Under the pieces are notes generated by a model that worked only from the letters and a program-made list of their open reading frames with translations, was not told where the DNA came from and made no database searches. DNA of 27,560 nt, taken from contig CAZNFQ010000025.1 of NCBI GenBank assembly GCA_964571965.1, positions 1-27,560 on the forward strand. Direction: 5' to 3'. This document shows, piece after piece, positions 7,660-16,199 of the stretch. This DNA comes from Sabulitectum sp964571965. GTDB lineage: Bacteria; Fermentibacterota; Fermentibacteria; Fermentibacterales; JCC-6. The translations under genes were made by a program, and so were the position numbers. Each line of letters opens with the position of its first letter. Positions within the stretch are counted from its first letter, which is position 1.

Positions 7660-8754
7660 ATGAAACCAAAAATTTTTTCAGCCTTTGTGTTGTCTCTTTT
7701 TTTGTCTTGCGGTTCCGGTGAAGAAACATCCGTCCCCGATGTTGAGCGTGAACCTTCTCTTCAGGTATCGGTTTCCGTAGGCGAGGAAATGGGAGACAGC
7801 TGCTATGTTTTCGGTGACATTCAGGATGCGTGTTTAATGGAAGACGGACGGATACTGGTTCTGGATGGCGTTACCTGTGAAATATCCTGCTACTCTCCAA
7901 ACGGAGAGTTCCTTGAAAGAACCGGAGGTTCAGGGGAAGGACCCGGGGAGTTCATACGACCATACAGCATGATCTCACTGTCTGACGGAAGGGTGGCGGT
8001 AACCGATCCCGGCATGACCAGAATGACCTTCCTTGATAGCGATCTCTCCGTGGATACCGTAATATCCGGTTTTATACCCTGGTCTCCTGAAAGGATATCA
8101 CCTTCTTCAGGAGGATCATACACGGGAAGCTACAGAATATTCAACAGAGAGGACTCCATGTACGGAAAACTCCTGGCCCTTTGGAGGGATTCTCCGGTTC
8201 AGGAATACGAGTATTACAACCGCGTTGCACCCTTTAACAGGGAGAGACTGCGGGAGTCTACAGAAGAGTGCGAAATTGTCTTTACTTCGGATTTTTCCGG
8301 CAATGTGTACTACTCTCCCTATTCCTATGAACGCTTTGATCTCACAGTTCTGGATTCTGAAGGGAACGTTCTCTACACCATCGAAGAAAACCGCGAACCC
8401 CGGGAAAGACCACGGGAAGATATAGAAAGAGAACGTGAAGATATGATGGAACAGCTTCAAAATGAAGGTGCTCCTCCTGAAATGCAGTGGAATCCGTCGG
8501 AGTACAGGGCAATGGTTCCCATGCGGGGATTGGGCGTGGATAACCAGGGAAGACTGTGGGTTCGGGACGGAAGAGAGGAGACTCCCGTGTTCGACGTTTA
8601 TCTCCGGGACAGCCACCTTTTCAGGGCAAGCCTTGTTAGTGACATGGATGACCTTGAAAACCTTCGGGTAAAGGTAACTGAACGGGGAATCATTGCCTGG
8701 TGTCCGGATCCGGAGTTCTACCCCGAAGTACACGTTCTGACCCTTACAGATTAA
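7660..8754 (+). CDS. Lipoprotein with six-bladed-propeller-like repeats
   Basis: Protein of 364 residues with GGAGG 6 bases before the ATG. The short signal peptide ends at LSLFLSC, with Cys17 as the probable lipid-modified residue. From about residue 45 the repeats CLMEDGRILVLD, SLSDGRVAVTD and VDNQGRLWVRD, each followed by a strand naming what is stored (SCYSPNGEFLERTGG, MTFLDSDL), match the NHL/6-bladed propeller lipoproteins common in the FCB group. Between the later blades lies a highly charged Arg/Glu stretch (about residues 245-270), probably one long helix. The ligand is unknown. It is the only gene of its transcript as far as can be seen. Confidence 0.75.
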   Translation: MKPKIFSAFVLSLFLSCGSGEETSVPDVEREPSLQVSVSVGEEMGDSCYVFGDIQDACLMEDGRILVLDGVTCEISCYSPNGEFLERTGGSGEGPGEFIRPYSMISLSDGRVAVTDPGMTRMTFLDSDLSVDTVISGFIPWSPERISPSSGGSYTGSYRIFNREDSMYGKLLALWRDSPVQEYEYYNRVAPFNRERLRESTEECEIVFTSDFSGNVYYSPYSYERFDLTVLDSEGNVLYTIEENREPRERPREDIEREREDMMEQLQNEGAPPEMQWNPSEYRAMVPMRGLGVDNQGRLWVRDGREETPVFDVYLRDSHLFRASLVSDMDDLENLRVKVTERGIIAWCPDPEFYPEVHVLTLTD

Positions 8755-8782
8755 CAGTCTTACTTCAGCTGTGGTTCTTTAG

Positions 8783-8806
8783 TATTATTCTGATTCAATG
8801 AATCAG
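8783..8806 (+). promoter_or_regulatory. Candidate regulated promoter of the ammonia-lyase gene
   Basis: A -10-like TATTAT (8783-8788) lies 17 bases after a weak -35 (TTACTT, 8760-8765). Immediately downstream, covering the expected start of transcription, is the palindrome CTGATTC-AAT-GAATCAG (8790-8806). The arrangement suggests an operator for a substrate-responsive repressor. The weak -35 keeps confidence low. Confidence 0.35.
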
Positions 8807-8837
8807 TTCTGTCTTACGTTAATCACTGGAGGACTCC

Positions 8838-10370
8838 ATGTCTGTTGTTCTGAACGGGAAAAGCCTTACCATAGAGAAAGTCGTTGCTGTTGCAAGAGGT
8901 GGTGAAAAGGTCGAGATCGCCCCTGATGCTGAGGAGAGAATACTCCGTTGCCGGAAAATGGTGGAAGGTAAAATAGCAGCCGGCGAGACCATGTACGGCA
9001 TCAATACCGGAATAGGTGAGTTCTCAGAAACAAAACTCACCGATGACGAGGTTCTCTCCTTCCAGAAATACCTCATCTATAACCATTCCGCCGGAATCGG
9101 TAAGCCTGCTCCCATAGAACATGTTCGCGGGGCAATGCTGGGAAGGGCCAATGTTCACTGCAATGGCCATTCAGCTGTGCGTCTGGAAATGACCCGAATG
9201 CTTGTTAACATGCTTAATGCAGGGGTAACCCCCGTTGTCTGTGAGAAGGGTTCGGTGGGGGCATGCGGCGATCTGGCTCCCATGAGCATGATCGCACTGG
9301 TTGTAATGGGTGAGGGAGAAGCCTTTTACAAGGGTGAACGCTATCCCGGAACCGAAGCTCTCCGTCTTGCCGGGCTGTCGCCCCTCGAACTTCATGCCAG
9401 GGATGGACTGGCCCTTATTAACGGATCGAACCTGCTCACCGCCATATCAGCTCTTAACATCCATGACATGAACAGATGGCTGAAGCAGGCTGAAATTACC
9501 GCCGCTATGAGCCTTGAAGCCCTCTATGCCAACATGAAGCCATACGAGGACAAAGTTCATACTGTCCGGGGGTTCCGCGGTTCTCTCCGCAGCGCCAGGG
9601 CCATAAGAAAGTGCATCGAAGGAAGCGACCTTACAACGGGAAAAACACCGCAGAAGGTTCAGGACGCCTATTCCATGCGCTCTACCCCTCAGGTTATAGG
9701 GGCTGCCCACGATGCTGTGGCCTACGCACGCTCACAGGTTGAAACGGAGCTGAACGGTGTTGGTGACAACCCGCTGTTCTTTCCGGAAGAAGACCTGGTT
9801 CTCACCGGTGCGAATTTTCAGGGAACCCCGGTGTCGCTGCCCATGGAAATGGCAGGAGCTGCGATAACAATGGTTTCCGTTCTAAGTGAAAGAAGGCTTA
9901 ACAGGCTTCTTAACCCTGCCCTGTCAGTGGGACTTCCTCCCTTCCTTGCCGAAAAACCCGGACTCTACAGCGGTCATATGCTCAGCCAGTATACTGCGGG
10001 AATGCTCATTGCAGAGCAGAGAATACTTTCTGCACCGGCAGCTGTTGCCTCCATTCCAGCGGCGGCGGACCAGGAGGATTTCGTCAGCATGGGCATGAAT
10101 ACCGCTCTCAAGAACTGTCAGATACTTGAGAACGCCTGCGGTATCCTTGGAATTGAAATGATAGCAGCCGCCCAGGCCCTGGATTTCAGGGATCACAAGT
10201 GCGGTAAAGGTGTGCAGAAGGCAAGGGATGCCGTTCGCAGACACGTGGATCACCTTGGAGAAGACAGACCTCTTTACCCCGACCATAATCGGATGGCCGA
10301 GGTGGTGAGGACCGGTGAGATTCTGGAAGCCGTTGAGAAGGAAATCGGTTCCCTGGAAAGTGGTGAGTAA
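8838..10370 (+). CDS. hutH: Histidine ammonia-lyase family enzyme (MIO-type) with Cys in the cofactor triad
   Basis: Protein of 510 residues, full length for the family; GGAGG lies 5 bases before the ATG. MIO-type lyases eliminate ammonia from His, Phe or Tyr using a cofactor made by cyclisation of an internal Ala-Ser-Gly. Here the triad is Ala142-Cys143-Gly144 (GSVGACGDLAP; TGC codon at 9264-9266). Other catalytic landmarks are intact: Tyr53 in YGINTGIG, His83 in YNHSAG, Asn195 in ALINGS, Tyr278 and Arg281 in YSMRSTPQ, and Glu413 in DQEDFVSMG. The His and the QED segment favour histidine as substrate, although some second-shell positions (NFQG, DFVSM) differ from typical HutH, so another aromatic substrate is possible. 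No hutU, hutI or hutG is in the window. The secreted protease gene follows after one base. Confidence 0.9.
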   Translation: MSVVLNGKSLTIEKVVAVARGGEKVEIAPDAEERILRCRKMVEGKIAAGETMYGINTGIGEFSETKLTDDEVLSFQKYLIYNHSAGIGKPAPIEHVRGAMLGRANVHCNGHSAVRLEMTRMLVNMLNAGVTPVVCEKGSVGACGDLAPMSMIALVVMGEGEAFYKGERYPGTEALRLAGLSPLELHARDGLALINGSNLLTAISALNIHDMNRWLKQAEITAAMSLEALYANMKPYEDKVHTVRGFRGSLRSARAIRKCIEGSDLTTGKTPQKVQDAYSMRSTPQVIGAAHDAVAYARSQVETELNGVGDNPLFFPEEDLVLTGANFQGTPVSLPMEMAGAAITMVSVLSERRLNRLLNPALSVGLPPFLAEKPGLYSGHMLSQYTAGMLIAEQRILSAPAAVASIPAAADQEDFVSMGMNTALKNCQILENACGILGIEMIAAAQALDFRDHKCGKGVQKARDAVRRHVDHLGEDRPLYPDHNRMAEVVRTGEILEAVEKEIGSLESGE

Positions 10371-10371
10371 A

Positions 10372-12879
10372 ATGAAAATGCTTCTTGCAACCCTTGTTTT
10401 TGCTTTCTCAACTGTTCTGGCAGTACCTGAAGGAATACCCATTCAGTATATGGACAGCCGGGGACGGGTTCCAGCTGCCAGCCGGGCTTCACTGGAAGAG
10501 CACAGGGGAGTTTACTCTTCACGGGTGATGCAGGCTCCTCTTCCGGGAACAGATGGGGATCAGGTTGTTCTTCTTGTGGACCAGCAGGTTTATTCCGGAA
10601 TTTCTTCCGCTCTTTCCGTTTATCAGACTGACCTCGAAAATGAGGGATGGAGCGTTGCTGTATGGCAGATTTCAGGCGGAACCGCCTCTGACATCAGGTC
10701 TGACCTTCAAAGTCTGTATTCCTCGGGTGATCTGGTCGGTGCCGTTGCCATTGGTGACATTCCCACAGGCTGGATAGAAAACGGATACGGGGAGTATCCC
10801 ATCGACCTTTACCTCATGGATATGAATGGAAGCTGGAGCGATCCTGACGGAGACGGCCTTTTCAATTCCTACAGCAATGCTGCTCCTGAAATATGGCTTG
10901 GCAGGCTGACACCCACCTTTCTTACCTTTGGTTCGCAGGTAGAGCTTCTCAACTCATATTTCGCAAAGAATCATGCATACAGAACAGGTGTTCTCTCTCT
11001 TCCGGACAGGGCACTTGCCTACGAGGAGGCCTTTACCGGCTTGACAGGTGCACTGGATGATCTTTACGATGACGTAACACGGGTGGACGATCCCCTGGGA
11101 ACCAATGTGGATGACTTCAGACAGGAACTGATGTACGGGTATGAGTGGGTGCATCTTATTTCCCATTCCAGCCCCTGGGGAAGCAGTTTCCATACAGGTG
11201 CCCCACCCACTGGAGCAGGCACATTCAATAATTTCGAGGTTCCGCCTCTGGATCCCCACGCATTCTTCTACGTTCTTAACTGCTGCAGCAACGGCAGATG
11301 GACCGAGGTGGACAACCTGGCCAACAGCTATATCTGGTGTGATTCCTATGGTCTTGCCGTTCTTGCCCAGGCTAAAGTGGACTACACCAACTATTTCACG
11401 GAGTATTACCAGCAGCTTGCCGCGGGGAAGATCCTCGGCGAAGCTTTCAGGGTCTGGCTTTCGGCAAACATGTACAATGAAGACGGTGCGGTACTTCTTG
11501 GAGACCCCACCCTCAAACCTCGAAGTCTTTCCGCCGGGTACACTGGCATGCAGCAGGCTTCCTCCGGTTCCTTTGCCGACGGCTGGCTTGACTTCCCTCT
11601 GACTGACGGCCTGCATACACAGGGCAGGGTAGACATGTATTCAGATCCCTCCACCGGAATGATCTTTGCGGTATCCGGTACCTCTGATCCGGTAAGGGCC
11701 AATATCCTGGCAACCTGCTCCGATGGAGATTCATGGTCTCAGCCGGCAATTGTGTGTGACCACGAATACTGGGACTGGCACCCCACCGTTGGCGGCAATG
11801 GAATCGACAAGGTATGGGTAGCCTGGCAGTCCATGAGGGACAACCACGAAGGCTATGACATATATCTGTCCCAGTGGAGCGGATCAGGATGGAATGCGGC
11901 AGAAATGATGACAACAGGCGACCCCTTCGATATAGAACCGGCCATGTCCGGCGGTTCCGGACACACATGGCTGGTCTGGCAGAAGTGGGATGGCGGCAAC
12001 CCTGACATCGTTGGCAGAATGTGGACCGGTACCCAGTGGACCACACAGGAGACACTGGCAGGCACAGAAGGCAGTGAAAGGTATCCGGACGTGGCATGGA
12101 ATGGAACTGGCTACGGCCTGGTTTACCACAGAAAAACCGAAGACGGCTGGGCAATTTGTTTCAGAGACGCTCCTGACAGTGGATCATTCGGTTCAGAGAC
12201 AGTAATATCGTCTATTACGGACGAAAACCGATATGCATGCATTGCAGGGATTTCCGGCGGTTTTGCCGTAACCTGGCAGCGCCAGGGTGGAGAAATAATG
12301 TTCTCCCGTTCACAGGGAAGTACCTGGAGCTCTCCTGAGGTGGTTTCTGAAGGAGATTACGGTGTAAGACCCTCCATCACGGTATTACCTTCGGGGAATT
12401 TTATCGTCTCATGGACCTCAGGAATGAATTCCATCAGGTATAATGAATGGAGCGGTTCCTCCTGGAACGGAGTCTTTACTGCGGCTTCGTCGGATGCTGT
12501 GGATGACGGAAGAATAGCTGTTACAGGCGACGGGGAAATGTGGCTTGTATACGGCGCCAGGGGAGATGACCTGCAGTGGGACCTGAGGTGCTCAACTCCT
12601 GATCCTTCCAGTGCTGAAAGCGGAGAAAACAGCGAAGTGTCTTTTGGAATTGCAAATGCCGGGGCAAACCCTGCCGGATCGGTTGCAGTATTTGCCTTAA
12701 ACGTTTGTGATACAGCCGAGTTAACAATATTCGACATGACAGGAAGAGCCGTTCACTCTGCTTTGGTGCAAAGCGGCAGCTACAGCTGGAACTGTTCTGA
12801 AGAACCCTCGGGTATGTACGTTGCAAGGCTTTCCGGAGACAACGCTTCAGCAGAGGTTAAGCTGGTACACATCAGGTAG
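10372..12879 (+). CDS. Secreted C25 (gingipain-like) cysteine protease with propeller and sorting domain
   Basis: Protein of 835 residues. The ATG at 10372 lies one base after the lyase stop, so translation is probably coupled; it gives a clean signal peptide (MKMLLATLVFAFSTVLAVPE). Residues 60-385 match the peptidase C25 fold: VVLLVDQQVY start, VAIGDIPT strand, APEIWLGRL, the catalytic His265 in HLISHSSPWG and the nucleophile in LNCCSNGRW (most likely Cys305, Cys-Ser-Asn-Gly), then GEAFRVWL and LLGDPTLKP. Residues 415-750 contain about seven W-rich BNR-like repeats (for example KVWVAWQS, HTWLVWQK), a probable propeller for substrate or surface binding. The tail (NPAGS, FDMTGRA) is a type IX-style sorting domain. 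Gingipain relatives cleave after Arg or Lys; specificity here is unknown. The 3' end overlaps the convergent antiporter gene by 8 bases. Confidence 0.85.
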   Translation: MKMLLATLVFAFSTVLAVPEGIPIQYMDSRGRVPAASRASLEEHRGVYSSRVMQAPLPGTDGDQVVLLVDQQVYSGISSALSVYQTDLENEGWSVAVWQISGGTASDIRSDLQSLYSSGDLVGAVAIGDIPTGWIENGYGEYPIDLYLMDMNGSWSDPDGDGLFNSYSNAAPEIWLGRLTPTFLTFGSQVELLNSYFAKNHAYRTGVLSLPDRALAYEEAFTGLTGALDDLYDDVTRVDDPLGTNVDDFRQELMYGYEWVHLISHSSPWGSSFHTGAPPTGAGTFNNFEVPPLDPHAFFYVLNCCSNGRWTEVDNLANSYIWCDSYGLAVLAQAKVDYTNYFTEYYQQLAAGKILGEAFRVWLSANMYNEDGAVLLGDPTLKPRSLSAGYTGMQQASSGSFADGWLDFPLTDGLHTQGRVDMYSDPSTGMIFAVSGTSDPVRANILATCSDGDSWSQPAIVCDHEYWDWHPTVGGNGIDKVWVAWQSMRDNHEGYDIYLSQWSGSGWNAAEMMTTGDPFDIEPAMSGGSGHTWLVWQKWDGGNPDIVGRMWTGTQWTTQETLAGTEGSERYPDVAWNGTGYGLVYHRKTEDGWAICFRDAPDSGSFGSETVISSITDENRYACIAGISGGFAVTWQRQGGEIMFSRSQGSTWSSPEVVSEGDYGVRPSITVLPSGNFIVSWTSGMNSIRYNEWSGSSWNGVFTAASSDAVDDGRIAVTGDGEMWLVYGARGDDLQWDLRCSTPDPSSAESGENSEVSFGIANAGANPAGSVAVFALNVCDTAELTIFDMTGRAVHSALVQSGSYSWNCSEEPSGMYVARLSGDNASAEVKLVHIR

Positions 12880-14101
12880 TATCTTTGTTGATCTCGCCTG
12901 CATTCTTCAGTGCGATTCGTGCGGTGACAGGGCCGATTATCTCGAAGAGAATGCAGGTTGCTGTTATAGTTGTAATTACTGATGAAGCAATAAGCTGAGC
13001 CTTTTCACTGTCTATCGCTGAGAACTCCTGAGAGACCAGGAGAGAGAGTCCTATTGCCACGCCAGCCTGGGATAGAAGGCCAAGTCCCAGGTTGTTCCTT
13101 ATGGTTTTCCCTGCGCCTCCAATGTATGCACCCAGCCAGGACCCTCCAATTTTTCCTGCGGTTCTTCCCACTATGTAAGCTATTCCTATGAGGCCGAGGG
13201 AGGGCAGGGAAGCAAAGTTCAAGTGTGCCCCTGCCAGGAAGAAGAACAGTATGAAGAGAAGGGGCATGAGGGATCTCAGCTGTTCGTTCACGCCCATGAC
13301 GGTGCTCTGGCGGGTCGTATTAGCAAGAACGAACCCTATTCCCATGTTAACCAGTATCAAAGACAGGTGGAACATGGTTGAAAGACCGGCTCCGAGCAGG
13401 ATGAAACCAAATGTTAACGCAGGTATGTTGTTGTTGGAGTCCAGCTTGCGCAGCAGAAATGAATAGAGCACTCCCAGTATTCCTCCAGTTGCCAGACTCA
13501 ACAGTATCTCCAGGGCCGGTTTTGCCAGGCCCGAAAGAAGACTTCCACCTGCGATCCCGGCATTTGTAAGAAGTATCTGCTTTGCTATTGCTGCGGTGAA
13601 TCCGAAGAGCAGTATGGCTACCCCATCGTCAGCACCCGCAACTGCATAGAGGGAAGAAGAGAGTTTGCCCTTTGCTCTGTATTCCCTTATTACCGCCACG
13701 GTACCAGCAGGGGCCGTTGCCGGCGCCAGAGAACCGAAAATAAGGGCGGTGACCAGATCTCCGGTCACAGCGTATACCAGCAGTGCTACCATTACAAGGG
13801 CTGCGAATGATTCCAGTATAATTATGAGCCCTAATGATTTGCCCAGGGAACGCAGGGTTGTGACCTTCAGCTCGTTTCCGATGCTGAAAGCCACAAAACC
13901 CAGTGCAATGTCGGTTATGAATGCAAGCTCCCGGAGATGCCCGTGGTGAAATATTTTCAGCACGGATACTCCCATGATCGTTCCCAGGATCATGTAGCCT
14001 ATTATGGAGGGTAAACCGATTTTCCTCACGGCCTTCCCGGCAAAAAGTCCCATGACCACAGATGCTCCAACAAGGGCAAGAATGGTGAACTCGAAGTTCA
14101 T
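12872..14101 (-). CDS. CPA2-type cation/proton antiporter, second copy
   Basis: Integral membrane protein of 409 residues with about 12 helices, the size of the membrane part of CPA2 (Kef/NapA-like) antiporters; it has no C-terminal TrkA-N or TrkA-C domain. Signature segments are GFVAFSIGNEL (about residues 69-78), the unwound-helix motif APATAPAGTVAV (about 126-137) and GADDG with Asp158-Asp159, the expected ion-binding pair. It should exchange Na+ or K+ for H+ across the inner membrane; the ion cannot be assigned. The start ATG overlaps the stop of the upstream antiporter by 4 bases (ATGA), so the two are translationally coupled. It is clearly a tandem duplicate of that gene, for example in the shared LLSQAGVAIGLS. 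Confidence 0.88.
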   Translation of the reverse strand: MNFEFTILALVGASVVMGLFAGKAVRKIGLPSIIGYMILGTIMGVSVLKIFHHGHLRELAFITDIALGFVAFSIGNELKVTTLRSLGKSLGLIIILESFAALVMVALLVYAVTGDLVTALIFGSLAPATAPAGTVAVIREYRAKGKLSSSLYAVAGADDGVAILLFGFTAAIAKQILLTNAGIAGGSLLSGLAKPALEILLSLATGGILGVLYSFLLRKLDSNNNIPALTFGFILLGAGLSTMFHLSLILVNMGIGFVLANTTRQSTVMGVNEQLRSLMPLLFILFFFLAGAHLNFASLPSLGLIGIAYIVGRTAGKIGGSWLGAYIGGAGKTIRNNLGLGLLSQAGVAIGLSLLVSQEFSAIDSEKAQLIASSVITTITATCILFEIIGPVTARIALKNAGEINKDTT

Positions 14102-15324
14102 TTTTTCTTTCCCGCCTTGATCTCGCCTGCTTTTTCAAGGGCGTATTTTGCACCTATGGGACCTATGATCTCAAAAATGATACAGGTTGCCGTTATGGTG
14201 GTTATAACCTGTGTTGCTATTCTGCTGGCTTCAGGGGTTCCCAGAGCATTGAATTCTGCCAGCACAAGCATTGAGAGACCTATTGCAACACCAGCCTGTG
14301 AAAGAATTCCGAAACCCAGATACTTCTTGATGTTGTCTTCTGATCCACCTAATACTGCTCCGAGTCTTGCTCCGCCCATGAGTCCTGTGGTTCTGGCGGC
14401 GATATAAACTATGCCGAGAATTCCAAGGGAAGGAAGAGAGGCAAGATCAAGGTGTGCGCCTGCAAGGAAGAAGAACGGGATGAACAGGAAGGGCATCCAG
14501 GTTCTCAACTGGCTTACCAGTGCCTTTACGGTAGCTGATGGAGTTGTATTCGTGAGCACGAAGCCCAGCATCATGCAGGTAAGTATCAGGGAAAGATGAA
14601 GCCACTGGGAAATACCCACACACAGCGCTACAAATCCAAAGATCAATGCTGGAACATCCGTCAGGGGTTTCAATCTTCTTCCAAGAACGGTGAAGATGGT
14701 TCCCAGAATTCCTCCGGCAAGTACACTTAAACCGATTTCCGCCGCAGGGTTCAGTACGGATTCCATGAGACCCGCTGCGGACGAAGGATCCAGAATGTTC
14801 CTGGCTGCGGCACTTGCGAAGCCGAAAATAACTATTGCCAGACCATCGTCAAAACCAACCACCGCATACAGAGCGCTGGTGAGTTTACCCCTGGCTCCGT
14901 ACTCCTGAATTACGGCAACGGTTCCAGCAGGTGCGCTTGCAGGAGCAAGGGCGCCGAAAATAAGGGCCATGGGCAGATCGCCTGTAAGAAGCCATATGGC
15001 ACCTGCAACAACGAGGAAAGCAGCGAAGGACTCGGCAATGATTATGTAAATGATACTTCGTCCCAGCTTCTTGAGCTCTTTGATGTTCAATTCGCTGCCG
15101 ATGCTGAAGGCAACGAACCCAAGGGCTATGTCGGTGAGAAAGCCCAGTGAATCCGTGTGTTCCCTGGAGATCACATTGAGTACCGAACCTCCAAGAACGA
15201 CACCCAGAATCATGTATCCCACAAGAGAGGGAAGACTTAATTTTCTCACCAGTCTGCCTGCGTACAGGGAAAGAACAACGGCTCCGCCCAGAAGGGCGAT
15301 AAGAGGTAATGATGTGTGAGACAT
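14098..15324 (-). CDS. CPA2-type cation/proton antiporter, first copy
   Basis: Membrane protein of 408 residues. I start it at the ATG at 15324, one base after the EIIA gene stop, because this aligns its N-terminus with its tandem copy. An ATG at 15351 would overlap the EIIA gene and lacks a ribosome site. It has GFVAFSIGSEL (about residues 69-79), APASAPAGTVAV (about 127-138) and GFDDG with Asp159-Asp160, the ion-binding pair of CPA2 exchangers. The two copies are nearly collinear, but the residue before the Asp pair differs (Phe here, Ala in the other). This could reflect different ion preference or a heterodimer. There is no cytosolic nucleotide-binding domain, so control may come from the EIIA-PII protein encoded just upstream. 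Confidence 0.88.
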   Translation of the reverse strand: MSHTSLPLIALLGGAVVLSLYAGRLVRKLSLPSLVGYMILGVVLGGSVLNVISREHTDSLGFLTDIALGFVAFSIGSELNIKELKKLGRSIIYIIIAESFAAFLVVAGAIWLLTGDLPMALIFGALAPASAPAGTVAVIQEYGARGKLTSALYAVVGFDDGLAIVIFGFASAAARNILDPSSAAGLMESVLNPAAEIGLSVLAGGILGTIFTVLGRRLKPLTDVPALIFGFVALCVGISQWLHLSLILTCMMLGFVLTNTTPSATVKALVSQLRTWMPFLFIPFFFLAGAHLDLASLPSLGILGIVYIAARTTGLMGGARLGAVLGGSEDNIKKYLGFGILSQAGVAIGLSMLVLAEFNALGTPEASRIATQVITTITATCIIFEIIGPIGAKYALEKAGEIKAGKKK

Positions 15325-15325
15325 A

Positions 15326-16147
15326 CTAAAAATCCAGCGAACCGATAACATGATGAAGGTCGGAAACCGTCACCATTAAATCATTCTGATTCTTCAGATC
15401 ACCGCAGACGTATTCCAGATTTCGCATGGTCTGGTTCAGAAGCGAACCCTGAACCACGGCGGTGATTATGCGGTTGAAAGTATTCAGCTCGCTGTTCCAG
15501 AAACCGGCGAACACGGGCATGCTGGACATATACTCCGTTGATTCGTGGGCTTCCAGCACCATTGCGCCTGTGAATTCACCCGAGGCGAACACCTGGAGGA
15601 TATCGTTGAAAAGCTCTTCACTGCGAACGAACACATGAAGCATTTTCATTCCGCTGATGGGCTCGGGAGCTTTATCTGGTTCACGGTCTGCGGTTATATC
15701 CGTTAAGAAAGAAAATAGCTGATCAGCCGAATCTGCTGATCTTATGGTTTTTCGTGTGTCCGGGTTCCGGAGTAGTCTGGCCATTCCCGACAGGACCTTA
15801 AGATGTTCCCTGGGATTGTCTTCCGGTCCTATAACAAAGGGGAAGATGTCTACTTTCTCGTTGTCAGGTGCGCTGTAATCAATTTTTTTGGAAGTGGTTA
15901 CAAGACCGGAAATGAACTTTTCCAAACCCTTTATCCTGCAATGGGGAACGGCAACCCCGGACCCAAGTGCAGTTGAAGCAAGTTCTTCCCTCTGCTTAAG
16001 GGCATGCAGAACCGCTTCTTTGCCGGTATTAGCAAGAAGAGGACTTTTACAGGCAAGCTCAGCCACTGTTTCAAGAAGCTGTTCCTTTCCCTTGATCTTG
16101 ACATTGGCTGCCATTGTGTTTCGATCAAGGACATCGGCAATATTCAT
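15326..16147 (-). CDS. PTS EIIA (fructose/nitrogen type) fused to a PII-like domain
   Basis: Cytosolic protein of 273 residues with GGAGGG 5 bases before the ATG. Residues 1-150 are a PTS_IIA type-2 domain (PtsN/FruA class), with the phosphorylatable His69 in GSGVAVPHCR and the later strand FPFVIGPEDN. Residues 165-273 start KMLHVFVRSEELFNDILQ and continue GEFTGAMVLEAHESTEYMSS, the pattern of stand-alone PII-like proteins (ferredoxin-like fold, TGA-x-V-L/I-x-x-x-x-x after strand 2). No EI, HPr or sugar permease is nearby, so a regulatory rather than a sugar-transport role is likely. By analogy with EIIA-Ntr control of potassium transport and PII-family control of transporters, it probably senses phosphorylation and a nucleotide or metabolite and sets the activity of the two antiporters. 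The PII assignment rests on pattern only. Confidence 0.78.
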   Translation of the reverse strand: MNIADVLDRNTMAANVKIKGKEQLLETVAELACKSPLLANTGKEAVLHALKQREELASTALGSGVAVPHCRIKGLEKFISGLVTTSKKIDYSAPDNEKVDIFPFVIGPEDNPREHLKVLSGMARLLRNPDTRKTIRSADSADQLFSFLTDITADREPDKAPEPISGMKMLHVFVRSEELFNDILQVFASGEFTGAMVLEAHESTEYMSSMPVFAGFWNSELNTFNRIITAVVQGSLLNQTMRNLEYVCGDLKNQNDLMVTVSDLHHVIGSLDF

Positions 16148-16199
16148 ACGTACCCTCCAGAATTGTCAACGCGCACTGTATAGAAGGCGCTGTAGCCTG

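Noticed and set aside
8116..8733. 205-codon open frame antisense to the propeller lipoprotein gene
   Set aside because: No ribosome site or domain; the sense gene has a signal peptide, a lipobox and repeats.
10954..11616. 220-codon open frame antisense to the C25 protease
   Set aside because: The sense strand codes for the catalytic domain with intact His and Cys; the antisense frame has no features.
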